Origin: Cyanophora paradoxa
Lineage: Eukaryota; Glaucocystophyceae; Cyanophorales; Cyanophoraceae
DNA: 64,000 nucleotides
Direction: 5' to 3'
Assembly: GCA_004431415.1 (NCBI GenBank)
Contig: QPMI01000036.1
Span: forward strand, 258,001-322,000
The notes beneath the pieces were generated by a model. That model saw nothing but the letters and a program-made list of their open reading frames with translations. It was not told the DNA's origin and did not search any database. Positions 1 through 12,128 of this stretch are shown here, in pieces. A program made the position numbers and the translations under genes. How positions within the stretch are numbered: position 1 is the stretch's first letter; each line of letters begins with the position of its first letter.

Positions 1-3000
1 CGTCAGGGGGAGCTACGCGGGGCGGCCGCCGGGGGCGCACAGCTGGTACTCGTCCTCGAAGACGGGCGAGTCCTGCTCGTCCATGATCTCCGTCCGCTCC
101 CGCCGCCGCTTCTCCCCGCTCACCCACACCTCGCAGTACGGGTCGCAGAACTCTGCCGCCCCGCCCTCGCACCCCGCCCGGCGCGGGGCCGGCGCGGGCG
201 GGGCGGCGGGCGCACTGGAGAAGACGAAGAGGCCCGTCTTCATCTTCAGGTTAAGCGCCTTCTCGACTGCGGCGGCGTCGGCGGGAGCGGCGGGCGGGCC
301 CGCGCGGGGCGGCGCACTGCGGAGGGTCAGGTCGCCCTGCACCTCCCCTCGGGATCTCCGCCTTGTCGCTCTCCCCGCCGGTCGCACCCGCTGCCGCGTC
401 GCGTCGCCTCGGGCCCGCGCGGGGCGGGCGGGGCGGGGCGGGCGGGGCCGCACGGGGATGAACTGGGCCTGGATGGTGAGGAAGCCGACGGCGCGGCTGT
501 GCTTGTCCAGCACCGGCTGCGTCAGCTGCACCACCTGCTGGCGCGCTCGGCCGGCCGGCGGCGGGCGGCGGGGCGGCGGGGCGGGCGGGCCTTGTGCGGG
601 GTGCGCATCTCGGTGCAGTTGAACTCGGCCATGCCGATCTCGTCGTCCTTCAGGAAGTCCTTGTCCAGCACGTCGCACTGCGCCCCGCCCTCGCACCCCA
701 CTCCGCCCAGGGCGGGCCGCGCCGCGCACCTTCAGCGTGCCCGAGGGGAGGTCCGACGAGAGCTCGCTGCGCCGCCCCTCAGCCGCGGAGGGGGCACAGC
801 GGGGCGGGGCGGGGCGCGGACAAGGGCGGGAGGAGCTCATTCCAGGCGGGGTTCAGCTCGTTGTCGATGACCTTCGTCTTCTGCACCTGCTTCCGCAGCC
901 GCACCCGCACGTACGGGTCCGACACGTCCTTCTTGTCGAACACTGAGGTCCCGCCCCCTCGGCCCCAGGCCCGCGGGCGGGGCGGGGCGGACGGGGCGCA
1001 CGGCTGGAGTCCATGTTCATGATGTCCTTCCCGCTGACGACCTTGACGAAAAGGTACGGCTTCGAGCTGTCGGGCGTCGCCCCGGCGCCACCAGCGTCAG
1101 CGGCACCCCCTGCCTCGCCATCCCGTCAGCCCCGCCAGGGCGCAGCGGAGCGGGGCATGCGGACGGGGCGTGGGGGTCCTGCCCGGCGGCTGCGGGGTCG
1201 TCTCCACCGCGGGGCTCCACGGCTGGAAGGCGGCCCCTGCGGCCGGCGTCGGCGGCGCGGGGAGCGGCGGGGCGGCCGGGCGGGCCTTGGGACGAAGTGG
1301 AGGTCCAGGACGACGCTGCCGTACCCCGGGAGCGGCTTCCCCGTGTACGCGTTGTTCCCCTCGAACTTGACCATCGGGAACGCGCGCCTGCCCCGGCGTC
1401 GGCGCCCGGCGGGTGGCGCGGGCGCGCGGGGCGGACCCGAGGACGGGGTTGGGGGCGGGGGAGGCGAGCTGGGCGAGGGGGATGGAGACCATGCAGACGC
1501 CGCGGGACTTGCCGAAGGTCTCCATGTCGAAGACCTGCACCTCCAGCGTCTCCGTCCCCACGTCCTGCACGTCGCTGCCCGCCCCGCTCGCCCCGCGCCC
1601 GGCGCCCCAAGCGGGGGGCGGGGGGGCGGGGGGGGGGGGGGGGCGCACAAGGGCCGCTCGGGACGCCCATGGTCTTCTCGTCCCAGACGGGGTTCAGGCT
1701 GTCCTTCCCCTTGGCCTCCTTGGTGAGGTGCAGCGTCTTCCCGCAGATGAGCTTCACGAAGGCGTCGAACTTGGACGTCCCATCATCCCGCTGTCCACCG
1801 CCGGCAGGCTCGTCGCCCCTTCACCCGCACGTACAGGTCCCCTTCTTCGGGTCCCCGTAGTACGCGCCCGTCCCCGGCCCCGCCGCCGCCCCCGCGCCCC
1901 CAACCGCAGGCTGCTGCTGCGCTGCGCCACTTGCCGCCGGAAGGGCGTTCCCGGGCGCCGGTGTGGCCGTTGCGCTCGCGGGCGGGGGCCGAGGCTTCTC
2001 CCAGGCCGGGGTAAGTTCGTCCTGGGGCGGGGTCAGCGGCGCCGGGCGGGGCGGGCGGGGCCGGCGCACGGTGAAGCGGAAGCACAGGTCGAGGACGATT
2101 TGGCCGTACCCTTTGGCGTCCTTCTTGTACGCCTGCTTGGTCTCCTCGTCGTCCGCCGGGGTGAACTTGCCCAGGTCCACGGTGAAGCTAGCGCTCGAAG
2201 CGTGAGGCGGCGAGGGCGCGCGGGGCGCGGGGCGGCGCACTCGAGGACGGGCTCCCGTTGGCGAGGTTGCGGAGGGGCACGCTGGCCTGCTGGCGGCGTG
2301 AGGGGCGGGGCAGGAGGGCGGGGGCGGGGCGGGGGTGCGGGCGGGCCTCGCAGACGCCGCGGGCCCCGCCGGACTTCTCCTCGTCCCAGACGGTGACGCG
2401 GAGGGCGTCCTTGGCGACGTCGGCGACGGACATCCACTCCGGCATCTCCCAGTCCCACGTTGGGTTCAAGCTCGAGACGCTCTTCGTCTGGCCCCCCGTC
2501 TTCCCGTTCAGCTGCACCTTCGCGATCGCGTCGATGTCGCTCCCCGCCAGCATAGCTGCCCGCCCCTCAGTGCCCGCCAAGCGCGCCGCTGCGAGCGGGC
2601 ACGCACAGTCCACCGCCGGCAGGTTTACCCCCCGCTTCACCCGCACGAACAGCTTCCCGGGGCCCGACGTCTGCCGTCCCACCTGACCGGGCTGTGTCGC
2701 CTGAACGGGCTGAGTCGGCTGGACGGGCTGAGTCGGCTGGCTGGGCTGTGTTGGCTGAACGGGCTGGGTTGGTTGAACGGGCTGAGTGGGCTGGACTGGC
2801 TGAGACGGCGTCGCCGGCTGCGCCATGACGCGTGAGTGCAGACAGCATCAGCGTTGCCGCGGACCGGACCTGAGGGTTTGCGGGCGTCGGCTGGGTCGCC
2901 GCCTGGTTGGCCGGCTGCGCCACCGGCTGCGGCGGAGCGGGGGGAGGCGGGCAGGGGGAGGCGGCGGCGAGGTCCAGGCCGCGTGCGTGGCTCCCTGCAC

Positions 3001-3663
3001 TGTCCATCAGTGACCGCCTGGGGCCGGGCGGTGCGCAGGCTGCGTGGGTAGTCTACGCGCCGTCGGCACAAAGTGGAGCTCGACGAGGATCTCCCCGAAC
3101 GTGTCGAACTGCTTCCCGAGCACCTTCTCATTTGACGCCGTTTGGAACATCTTTAGCGGCACGGGGCGCTGCCTGCGCACGGATCCCAGCGTGCTTGAGC
3201 GCCCCAGTGCTCCCGACACGCAGCGGTACGTACCCTGTCTGCTCAGTTCTGGGGATGCTGTTGGCGAGGTCCTTGAGCGGGAACAGAGCCTGCGCCGCAA
3301 GGTTCGGGCACACGACACCGGAGCCGGGAAACGAGCCGGTGCACCTCGCAGACGCCTCTCGCAGCGCCGATCTTCTCTGCGTCGAAGACTGCGACTTTGA
3401 GAACATCCTTGTTCGCGTCGTTTACCGGTAGGCGGTTAGCCTCGTAATTCCACTTCGGGTTCCGGTCGGTCTGCTTCGAGGATTCGCCGAGGAACTTGTC
3501 ATTGATGTACAATTTGGCGATGGCGTCGATGGAACCAAAAGCTGCGAGCAGTGAGGCCCAGGAGGCGGCGGCTACTCGCGCCTAGCCCGAGCGCACTGTC
3601 AACTTTGGGCAGATTCGTCGCGCTCTTGACGCGGACAAACAGATCGCCTGAAACCGCCGCCAT
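1..3663 (-). CDS. Tandem C2-domain protein, copy A (5' part only, runs off left edge)
   Basis: The start ATG reads from 3663 on the minus strand ([13 protein letters not shown]). This is the leftmost copy of the gene described in full at 12125-19600, and only its 5' part lies in the window. In order it shows C2 module 1 (about 3663-3070), a Pro/Gln linker of QPTQP repeats (about 2990-2690), module 2 (about 2670-2070), module 3 (about 1870-1280), module 4 (about 1080-440) and the beginning of module 5. Compared with copy B it lacks about 16 single bases in C or G homopolymers within the first 2.3 kb (the offset grows from 6601 to 6617). Several of these lie in exons, so taken literally the frame is broken. 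I read them as sequencing errors rather than true decay, but a degenerate copy cannot be excluded. Confidence 0.75.
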
Positions 3664-4104
3664 CTTTGCTTAGCTACTGTTGCTGCAGCACTGAGGGCAA
3701 TCCCGACGAGGCGTTCGGGCGGACGATGTCCGCTGCGGCGCGCTGTCGGCTAAGCTCGGGGAAGGCTTCTAAAGCTAGCGCCTGTCTCCCCGCATATCGT
3801 GCCGCGCTACGGGCGCTCCCAGTGGCCTGCGCCTGGCTCACTTTTGAACCGCCTTTTTTTCGAGCTGGGGTACGCCCCCAGTAGAGACCGTTGTCTTCAA
3901 GACGTGGCAGCCGTTCAGACAGCCAGAGCGTCGGCCGGCCTCGCCTCCAGCGCCCCAGGTCGCCAGCAGCGCACTCGAGCAGCACCTCAGATCAGCAGCG
4001 CTGCGCTGGGCTTCCCGAGATGGCGTCGCAGGTTTGTCCCCCGCCCGGGCCGCGGGGAAGGCGTCCGGGCGCGTTCGTACGCTCTGACCGTCCTTCTTCC
4101 TATA
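3664..4104. promoter_or_regulatory. Divergent spacer of gene pair, copy A
   Basis: This 441-bp spacer lies between two divergent start codons (3663 minus, 4105 plus). Same sequence as 10281-10721 and 19601-20041. It presumably holds both promoters and 5' UTRs. I see no TATA box or recognisable operator; a T7 run precedes a short GC-rich stem near 3850-3885. Open frames crossing it are not supported by any family similarity. Confidence 0.5.
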
Positions 4105-5790
4105 ATGCAGAGGCAGCAGCCCTCTGGAGGCGAGGACCTGAGCATTTTGGAGCAAATACGCCGGAGCTTCGAGTGGCTCGCCCAGCCGCATGCTCAGAGT
4201 GCGCTCTGCATGCCCGTCCGCTCGGGAAATGATTCTTACGAGGGTCATTCGCCAGATGAGCATGCAAACGCCACGGTGACAGAGAACACCGGCCGCAGGT
4301 TCCCAACCCCCGCTTTTCGAGCGGCGTGGAGGATCTCGTGAACGTAAGTCGCTGCAACCTTATCGGCTCGCCGATGCTTTGGTTTTGATCACGCATCGCT
4401 CCCCCTGAGCAGTTCGACGCAACTGAGGAGTCGGGTCGCGCCCACGGGCCCAGTCCGGCCCGCGAAGTCGGGTGTCTGCCGACGATCATCCAGCAGCCCG
4501 GCTCATCCGGTGGCGGTTTCACATTCAGCACCGCGTCGTCTCGCCAGCGAGCCGGCGCCGAGTCGCCGGCGGGGAGGCAGTCGACTGGCCCGACGCGGCC
4601 GGGGAGCGGGCGGAGCCGGCGGCGGGAGTCCCGCGGGGCGCCCTCGTACCGCTCGAAGTCGCGCCGCTCGGCGCTCGAGCGAGAGGAGGAGTTCAAGAAG
4701 AAGGCCATCCAGTGCGCGGCGATCGCCCGTTCGTGTGGGCGGGGTGCCGGGCTGACGGCAGGGCAGGATCTCGGGGGAGCTGAACGCGCTGGCGACGCAG
4801 CTGACGGAGGACCACGTGCTGAACCCGAAGGTGCACAAGCTTGCCGAGGAGCTGGACCAGCTGCAGGACCCGACCAGCCGCCGCAACAACTCCCCACAAA
4901 GCTCGAGCAGCGCCTCAACACCATCTGGGCCCAGAGCCGCGTCCGCCCCGCCGCCCCGCGCGCCCTCCTCGCCCCGCCGGCGATCCCCGCGGCAGATCCT
5001 CCACATGAGCTACAACAGCATGTCGACAAGCGGGAGCGGGGTCTTCCCGTTCGGACTCAAGGGCGCCCTCGGCTCGTCGATGGCCTTCAGCGGTGGCGCC
5101 CACTCGACGTCGGTCTCCTTGGAGCTGCCGCGCGGGGCGCCCACCTCGGCGTACACCATCGGGCCGATCCCGCAGGCGGCGCCCGTCTCGCCGGACAGCA
5201 GCGTGAACCTGCAGTCCGCGACCGCCTCCCCGGCCGCCCTCGCCGCCTCCCCGGGGCGCCCCTCGGGCCCTGTCTCCGCCCACTCCATCTCCGGTCTCCG
5301 CGCCGAGGCCTCCCCCGCCTCCGTCCGCGGCGGCGCCTCTTCCGCGCGGCCCTCCTCCGGCAAGCCGCCGGCCGGCCCCGCCGCCGCCAAGACGCCGAGC
5401 CCGGGCCGCGAGCACGGTCGTCCCTCGCGGTGCGCTGCGCCCCTCCCCGGGTACGCGTTGCGTCGCCCGCCGACGCCCTCGCAGTGTGATGGTCGCGTCG
5501 GCTAAGCGCCCGTCCGCCGCCGCCGGCGCCGCCGCCGGGTGCGCCCCCCGAACGCTCGCCCGCGGGCTAGAGGCCGACGACGCGGGCGCAGGCGGGCGTC
5601 AGAGCGGCTGCGCGAGATGGAAGAGCAGCTGCACAAGGAGCGGGAGGCGGTGCGGATCCTCATGGCGCGCCTCCAGGAGGAGATGAAGGCGCGCGAGGAG
5701 GTCGAGACGAAGGCGAACGTCTCGCAGGAGCAGCTCGGCCGCAAGGACCTCGTCCTCGCCCGCGTAGGCCCCGCTCCCACCGCCGGCGCC
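4105..5790 (+). CDS. Coiled-coil/acidic protein, copy A, 3' truncated
   Basis: The ATG at 4105 gives MQRQQPSGGEDLSILEQIRR, identical to the complete copy at 20042-24381. The copy stops inside the intron that follows the exon ending ...RKDLVLAR: after the intron's first bases (GTAGGCCCCGCTCCC) the sequence jumps at 5790/5791 to the 3' part of the C2 gene in the opposite orientation. About three fifths of the protein is therefore missing. It also differs from copy C in homopolymers (an extra G near 4780, a missing C near 4895), which would shift the frame. It is either a truncated duplicate or an assembly fragment. Confidence 0.75.
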
Positions 5791-5793
5791 TGC
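5788..5793. other. Junction 1: coiled-coil intron joined to C2-gene intron
   Basis: Sequence up to 5790 follows the plus-strand gene intron (compare 21707-21726). Sequence from 5791 (TGCACCTGAGCG) follows the C2 gene from about 15104. The two sources share only GGCGCC/GCGCC at the break, and two bases (AT) present at 15102-15103 are missing. Both partners are introns, read in opposite orientations. Confidence 0.85.
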
Positions 5794-8700
5794 ACCTGAG
5801 CGAAGAAGTCCTTGACGTTCTTGCGGGCCTTGCCGAGGAGGTTGTCCACCTTGGCGACGTCATCGTCCCACAGCTCGAGCTCCAGCGCCTGGTCGAACTC
5901 CACCAGCACCCTGCCCCCCGCCCCGCCCCGTCGCCCCGCGCCCCCCTCGCCCCGGCGGGGGCGGGGCGGGGCGGGCGTACACGTCGTCGAGCTGGTCGTT
6001 GAAGGTGACGAGCTCGCCCTTCTGGTCCTTCACCGTGCGCGTGCGCCGCTCCTCGCCCTGCACCTTCAGCACCACGTACGGGTCCGACGTGTTCTTCCCA
6101 CCAGCCGGAAGTCCGCCGCCGGCACGTTCTGCCCGTAAAGCACTGCGCCCCGCCTCAGCGCCGCCGGCGGGGGCGGGCCCGGCGGGGCGGGGCGGGCCCT
6201 TGAGGTTGAGGACGAAGCGGCCCGGGAGAAGAGGGCGAGGTCGATGGGCGGGGCGGTGCCGATGAGGGCCTCCTCGGCGGCGGCCTCCTGCTTGGCGACG
6301 ACGACGGCGGTCGAGGCCGGCCCCTCCATCTTCTCCGCCGCCTGCGTGATCTCCTCCTGCTTCGTGAACTTCGGCACGTAGAGCATCTTGACGACGACCT
6401 GGAGGGCGGGCCGGGCTGCCCCGAGGTGCCCCCCTCGAGGTTCCGAGTGAGCGTCTTCGTGCCGCCCCCGGGCCCGGGGCGCCCCGCCTCGGAGATCGGA
6501 ATCTCCACGATGCCGAGCAGCGTGTCCGGCATCGGCGAGTTGTCGTCGTAAAACTTGAGCTGGATCGTCTGCCCGGGGTCCCGCAGCGGCCTGCCGCCCC
6601 GCGTCAGGGGGAGCTACGCGGGGCGGCCGCCGGGGGCGCACAGCTGGTACTCGTCCTCGAAGACGGGCGAGTCCTGCTCGTCCATGATCTCCGTCCGCTC
6701 CCGCCGCCGCTTCTCCCCGCTCACCCACACCTCGCAGTACGGGTCGCAGAACTCTGCCGCCCCGCCCTCGCACCCCGCCCGGCGCGGGGCCGGCGCGGGC
6801 GGGGCGGCGGGCGCACTGGAGAAGACGAAGAGGCCCGTCTTCATCTTCAGGTTAAGCGCCTTCTCGACTGCGGCGGCGTCGGCGGGAGCGGCGGGGCGGG
6901 CCCGCGCGGGGCGGCGCACTGCGGAGGGTCAGGTCGCCCTGCACCTCCCCCTCGGGGATCTCCGCCTTGTCGCTCTCCCCCGCCGGTCGCACCCGCTGCC
7001 GCGTCGCGTCGCCTCGGGCCCGCGCGGGGCGGGCGGGCGGGGCGGGCGGGGCCGCACGGGGATGAACTGGGCCTGGATGGTGAGGAAGCCGACGGCGCGG
7101 CTGTGCTTGTCCAGCACCGGCTGCGTCAGCTGCACCACCTGCTGGCGCGCTCGGGCCGGCCGGCGGCGGGGCGGCGGGGCGGCGGGGCGGGGCGGGCCTT
7201 GTGCGGGGTGCGCATCTCGGTGCAGTTGAACTCGGCCATGCCGATCTCGTCGTCCTTCAGGAAGTCCTTGTCCAGCACGTCGCACTGCGCCCCGCCCTCG
7301 CACCCCACTCCGCCCAGGGCGGGCCGCGCCGCGCACCTTCAGCGTGCCCGAGGGGAGGTCCGACGAGAGCTCGCTGCGCCGCCCCTCAGCCGCGGAGGGG
7401 GCACAGCGGGGCGGGGCGGGGCGCGGACAAGGGCGGGAGGAGCTCATTCCAGGCGGGGTTCAGCTCGTTGTCGATGACCTTCGTCTTCTGCACCTGCTTC
7501 CGCAGCCGCACCCGCACGTACGGGTCCGACACGTCCTTCTTGTCGAACACTGAGGTCCCCGCCCCCTCGGCCCCAGGCCCGCGGGCGGGGGCGGGGCGGA
7601 CGGGGCGCACGGCTGGAGTCCATGTTCATGATGTCCTTCCCGCTGACGACCTTGACGAAAAGGTACGGCTTCGAGCTGTCGGGCGTCGCCCCCGGCGCCA
7701 CCAGCGTCAGCGGCACCCCCTGCCTCGCCATCCCGTCAGCCCCGCCAGGGCGCAGCGGAGCGGGGCATGCGGACGGGGGCGTGGGGGTCCTGCCCGGGCG
7801 GCTGCGGGGTCGTCTCCACCGCGGGGCTCCACGGCTGGAAGGCGGCCCCCTGCGGCCGGCGTCGGCGGCGCGGGGAGCGGCGGGGGCGGCCGGGCGGGCC
7901 TTGGGGACGAAGTGGAGGTCCAGGACGACGCTGCCGTACCCCGGGAGCGGCTTCCCCGTGTACGCGTTGTTCCCTCGAACTTGACCATCGGGAACGCGCG
8001 CCTGCCCGGCGTCGGCGCCCGGCGGGTGGCGCGGGCGCGCGGGGCGGACCCGAGGACGGGGTTGGGGCGGGGAGGCGAGCTGGGCGAGGGGGATGGAGAC
8101 CATGCAGACGCCGCGGGACTTGCCGAAGGTCTCCATGTCGAAGACCTGCACCTCCAGCGTCTCCGTCCCCACGTCCTGCACGTCGCTGCCCGCCCCGCTC
8201 GCCCCGCGCCCGGCGCCCCAAGCGGGGGGGCGGGGGGGGGGGGGGGGGGGGGGGGGCGCACAAGGGCCGCTCGGGGACGCCCATGGTCTTCTCGTCCCAG
8301 ACGGGGTTCAGGCTGTCCTTCCCCTTGGCCTCCTTGGTGAGGTGCAGCGTCTTCCCGCAGATGAGCTTCACGAAGGCGTCGAACTTGGACGTCCCCATCA
8401 TCCCGCTGTCCACCGCCGGCAGGCTCGTCGCCCCCTTCACCCGCACGTACAGGTCCCCCTTCTTCGGGTCCCCGTAGTACGCGCCCGTCCCCGGCCCGCC
8501 GCCGCCCCCGCGCCCCAACCGCAGGCTGCTGCTGCGCTGCGCCACTTGCCGCCGGAAGGGCGTTCCCGGGCGCCGGTGTGGCCGTTGCGCTCGCGGGCGG
8601 GGGCCGAGGCTTCTCCCAGGCCGGGGTAAGTTCGTCCTGGGGCGGGGTCAGCGGCGCCGGGCGGGGCGGGCGGGGCCGGCGCACGGTGAAGCGGAAGCAC

Positions 8701-10280
8701 AGGTCGAGGACGATTTGGCCGTACCCTTTGGCGTCCTTCTTGTACGCCTGCTTGGTCTCCTCGTCGTCCGCCGGGGTGAACTTGCCCAGGTCCACGGTGA
8801 AGCTAGCGCTCGAAGCGTGAGGCGGCGAGGGCGCGCGGGGCGCGGGGCGGCGCACTCGAGGACGGGCTCCCCGTTGGCGAGGTTGCGGAGGGGCACGCTG
8901 GCCTGCTGGCGGCGTGAGGGCGGGGCAGGAGGGCGGGGGCGGGGCGGGGGTGCGGGCGGGCCTCGCAGACGCCGCGGGCCCCGCCGGACTTCTCCTCGTC
9001 CCAGACGGTGACGCGGAGGGCGTCCTTGGCGACGTCGGCGACGGACATCCACTCCGGCATCTCCCAGTCCCACGTTGGGTTCAAGCTCGAGACGCTCTTC
9101 GTCTGGCCCCCCGTCTTCCCGTTCAGCTGCACCTTCGCGATCGCGTCGATGTCGCTCCCCGCCAGCATAGCTGCCCGCCCCTCAGTGCCCGCCAAGCGCG
9201 CCGCTGCGAGCGGGCACGCACAGTCCACCGCCGGCAGGTTTACCCCCCGCTTCACCCGCACGAACAGCTTCCCGGGGCCCGACGTCTGCCGTCCCACCTG
9301 ACCGGGCTGTGTCGCCTGAACGGGCTGAGTCGGCTGGACGGGCTGAGTCGGCTGGCTGGGCTGTGTTGGCTGAACGGGCTGGGTTGGTTGAACGGGCTGA
9401 GTGGGCTGGACTGGCTGAGACGGCGTCGCCGGCTGCGCCATGACGCGTGAGTGCAGACAGCATCAGCGTTGCCGCGGACCGGACCTGAGGGTTTGCGGGC
9501 GTCGGCTGGGTCGCCGCCTGGTTGGCCGGCTGCGCCACCGGCTGCGGCGGAGCGGGGGGAGGCGGGGCAGGGGGAGGCGGCGGCGAGGTCCAGGCCGCGT
9601 GCGTGGCTCCCTGCACTGTCCATCAGTGACCGCCTGGGGCCGGGCGGTGCGCAGGCTGCGTGGGTAGTCTACGCGCCGTCGGCACAAAGTGGAGCTCGAC
9701 GAGGATCTCCCCGAACGTGTCGAACTGCTTCCCGAGCACCTTCTCATTTGACGCCGTTTGGAACATCTTTAGCGGCACGGGGCGCTGCCTGCGCACGGAT
9801 CCCAGCGTGCTTGAGCGCCCCCAGTGCTCCCGACACGCAGCGGTACGTACCCTGTCTGCTCAGTTCTGGGGATGCTGTTGGCGAGGTCCTTGAGCGGGAA
9901 CAGAGCCTGCGCCGCAAGGTTCGGGCACACGACACCGGAGCCGGGAAACGAGCCGGTGCACCTCGCAGACGCCTCTCGCAGCGCCGATCTTCTCTGCGTC
10001 GAAGACTGCGACTTTGAGAACATCCTTGTTCGCGTCGTTTACCGGTAGGCGGTTAGCCTCGTAATTCCACTTCGGGTTCCGGTCGGTCTGCTTCGAGGAT
10101 TCGCCGAGGAACTTGTCATTGATGTACAATTTGGCGATGGCGTCGATGGAACCAAAAGCTGCGAGCAGTGAGGCCCAGGAGGCGGCGGCTACTCGCGCCT
10201 AGCCCGAGCGCACTGTCAACTTTGGGCAGATTCGTCGCGCTCTTGACGCGGACAAACAGATCGCCTGAAACCGCCGCCAT
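5791..10280 (-). CDS. Tandem C2-domain protein, copy B, 3' truncated
   Basis: The start ATG is at 10280 (minus). It carries C2 modules 1 to 6 of the gene described at 12125-19600 and is broken at junction 1, inside the intron that follows the exon ending ...[10 protein letters not shown]. Modules 7 to 9 and the Pro/Tyr-rich tail are therefore absent. Module 1 is at about 10280-9680, the QPTQP linker at 9600-9310, module 2 at 9290-8690, module 3 at 8480-7900, module 4 at 7690-7060, and modules 5 and 6 at about 6850-5800. It has its own homopolymer contractions relative to copies A and C, for example near 7972, 8010, 8065 and 8495. The downstream sequence is antisense to the neighbouring gene, so no natural stop is visible. 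Confidence 0.75.
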
Positions 10281-10721
10281 CTTTGCTTAGCTACTGTTGC
10301 TGCAGCACTGAGGGCAATCCCGACGAGGCGTTCGGGCGGACGATGTCCGCTGCGGCGCGCTGTCGGCTAAGCTCGGGGAAGGCTTCTAAAGCTAGCGCCT
10401 GTCTCCCCGCATATCGTGCCGCGCTACGGGCGCTCCCAGTGGCCTGCGCCTGGCTCACTTTTGAACCGCCTTTTTTTCGAGCTGGGGTACGCCCCCAGTA
10501 GAGACCGTTGTCTTCAAGACGTGGCAGCCGTTCAGACAGCCAGAGCGTCGGCCGGCCTCGCCTCCAGCGCCCCAGGTCGCCAGCAGCGCACTCGAGCAGC
10601 ACCTCAGATCAGCAGCGCTGCGCTGGGCTTCCCGAGATGGCGTCGCAGGTTTGTCCCCCGCCCGGGCCGCGGGGAAGGCGTCCGGGCGCGTTCGTACGCT
10701 CTGACCGTCCTTCTTCCTATA
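10281..10721. promoter_or_regulatory. Divergent spacer of gene pair, copy B
   Basis: Same sequence as the spacers at 3664-4104 and 19601-20041, between the C2 start at 10280 (minus) and the coiled-coil start at 10722 (plus). The spacer shows no indels between copies, unlike the GC-rich genic parts. Confidence 0.5.
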
Positions 10722-12124
10722 ATGCAGAGGCAGCAGCCCTCTGGAGGCGAGGACCTGAGCATTTTGGAGCAAATACGCCGGAGCTTCGAGTGGCTCGCCC
10801 AGCCGCATGCTCAGAGTGCGCTCTGCATGCCCGTCCGCTCGGGAAATGATTCTTACGAGGGTCATTCGCCAGATGAGCATGCAAACGCCACGGTGACAGA
10901 GAACACCGGCCGCAGGTTCCCAACCCCCCGCTTTTCGAGCGGCGTGGAGGATCTCGTGAACGTAAGTCGCTGCAACCTTATCGGCTCGCCGATGCTTTGG
11001 TTTTGATCACGCATCGCTCCCCCTGAGCAGTTCGACGCAACTGAGGAGTCGGGTCGCGCCCACGGGCCCAGTCCGGCCCGCGAAGTCGGGTGTCTGCCGA
11101 CGATCATCCAGCAGCCCGGCTCATCCGGTGGCGGTTTCACATTCAGCACCGCGTCGTCTCGCCAGCGAGCCGGCGCCGAGTCGCCGGCGGGGAGGCAGTC
11201 GACTGGCCCGACGCGGCCGGGGAGCGGGCGGAGCCGGCGGCGGGAGTCCCGCGGGGCGCCCTCGTACCGCTCGAAGTCGCGCCGCTCGGCGCTCGAGCGA
11301 GAGGAGGAGTTCAAGAAGAAGGCCATCCAGTGCGCGGCGATCGCCCGTTCGTGTGGGCGGGGTGCCGGGCTGACGGCAGGGCAGGATCTCGGGGGAGCTG
11401 AACGCGCTGGCGACGCAGCTGACGGAGGACCACGTGCTGAACCCGAAGGTGCACAAGCTTGCCGAGGAGCTGGACCAGCTGCAGGACCCGACCAGCCGCC
11501 GCAACAACTCCCCCACAAAGCTCGAGCAGCGCCTCAACACCATCTGGGCCCAGAGCCGCGTCCGCCCCGCCGCCCCGCGCGCCCTCCTCGCCCCGCCGGC
11601 GATCCCCGCGGCAGATCCTCCACATGAGCTACAACAGCATGTCGACAAGCGGGAGCGGGGTCTTCCCGTTCGGACTCAAGGGCGCCCTCGGCTCGTCGAT
11701 GGCCTTCAGCGGTGGCGCCCACTCGACGTCGGTCTCCTTGGAGCTGCCGCGCGGGGCGCCCACCTCGGCGTACACCATCGGGCCGATCCCGCAGGCGGCG
11801 CCCGTCTCGCCGGACAGCAGCGTGAACCTGCAGTCCGCGACCGCCTCCCCGGCCGCCCTCGCCGCCTCCCCGGGGCGCCCCTCGGGCCCTGTCTCCGCCC
11901 ACTCCATCTCCGGTCTCCGCGCCGAGGCCTCCCCCGCCTCCGTCCGCGGCGGCGCCTCTTCCGCGCGGCCCTCCTCCGGCAAGCCGCCGGCCGGCCCCGC
12001 CGCCGCCAAGACGCCGAGCCCGGGCCGCGAGCACGGTCGTCCCTCGCGGTGCGCTGCGCCCCTCCCCGGGTACGCGTTGCGTCGCCCGCCGACGCCCTCG
12101 CAGTGTGATGGTCGCGTCGGCTAA
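10722..12124 (+). CDS. Coiled-coil/acidic protein, copy B, 3' truncated
   Basis: The start ATG at 10722 gives the same N-terminus as the complete gene at 20042-24381. The copy ends within the exon encoding VMVASAK: after GTCGCGTCGGCTAAG the sequence changes at 12125 to the 3' end region of the C2 gene. It therefore lacks the main coiled coil and the acidic C-terminal half. An extra G near 11395 relative to copy C shifts the frame unless it is a sequencing error. Confidence 0.75.
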
Positions 12125-12128
12125 GGGC
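12120..12128. other. Junction 2: coiled-coil exon joined to C2-gene 3' region
   Basis: Sequence up to about 12124 matches the plus-strand gene (compare 21425-21443). From 12125 the sequence is C2-gene DNA not present in copies A or B. On the minus strand the C2 exon ends at CAG followed by GTGCCCCGCCCCGGCC, which looks like an intron donor of this genome, so the break lies just inside an intron. The in-frame TAG at 12121-12123 is made by the junction and is probably not the native stop. Confidence 0.75.

Larger units (their letters stand above)
1..5790. repeat. Copy A of triplicated two-gene unit
   Basis: Position 1 corresponds to 6602 in copy B and to 15918 in copy C. The sequence then runs in parallel with the others through the C2 gene, the divergent spacer and the 5' half of the plus-strand coiled-coil gene. 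It ends at 5790 in an intron of the coiled-coil gene, where unrelated orientation-mismatched C2-gene sequence begins. Differences from the other copies that I found are nearly all homopolymer-length changes. Confidence 0.9.
5791..12124. repeat. Copy B of triplicated two-gene unit
   Basis: This is a 6.3-kb stretch. It runs parallel to 15104-21443 in copy C (offset about 9313-9320) and to copy A from 6602 onward. Its left end is junction 1 and its right end is junction 2. It contains the C2 gene without its last third, the divergent spacer, and the coiled-coil gene up to the exon reading VMVASAK. Confidence 0.9.

Noticed and set aside
2690-2825. QPTQP repeat of the C2 gene as a separate repeat-protein gene starting at an internal ATG
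   Set aside because: The repeat is in frame with the downstream C2 module and joined to the upstream module by intron-like signals, and the same layout occurs in all three copies; it is best read as a linker.
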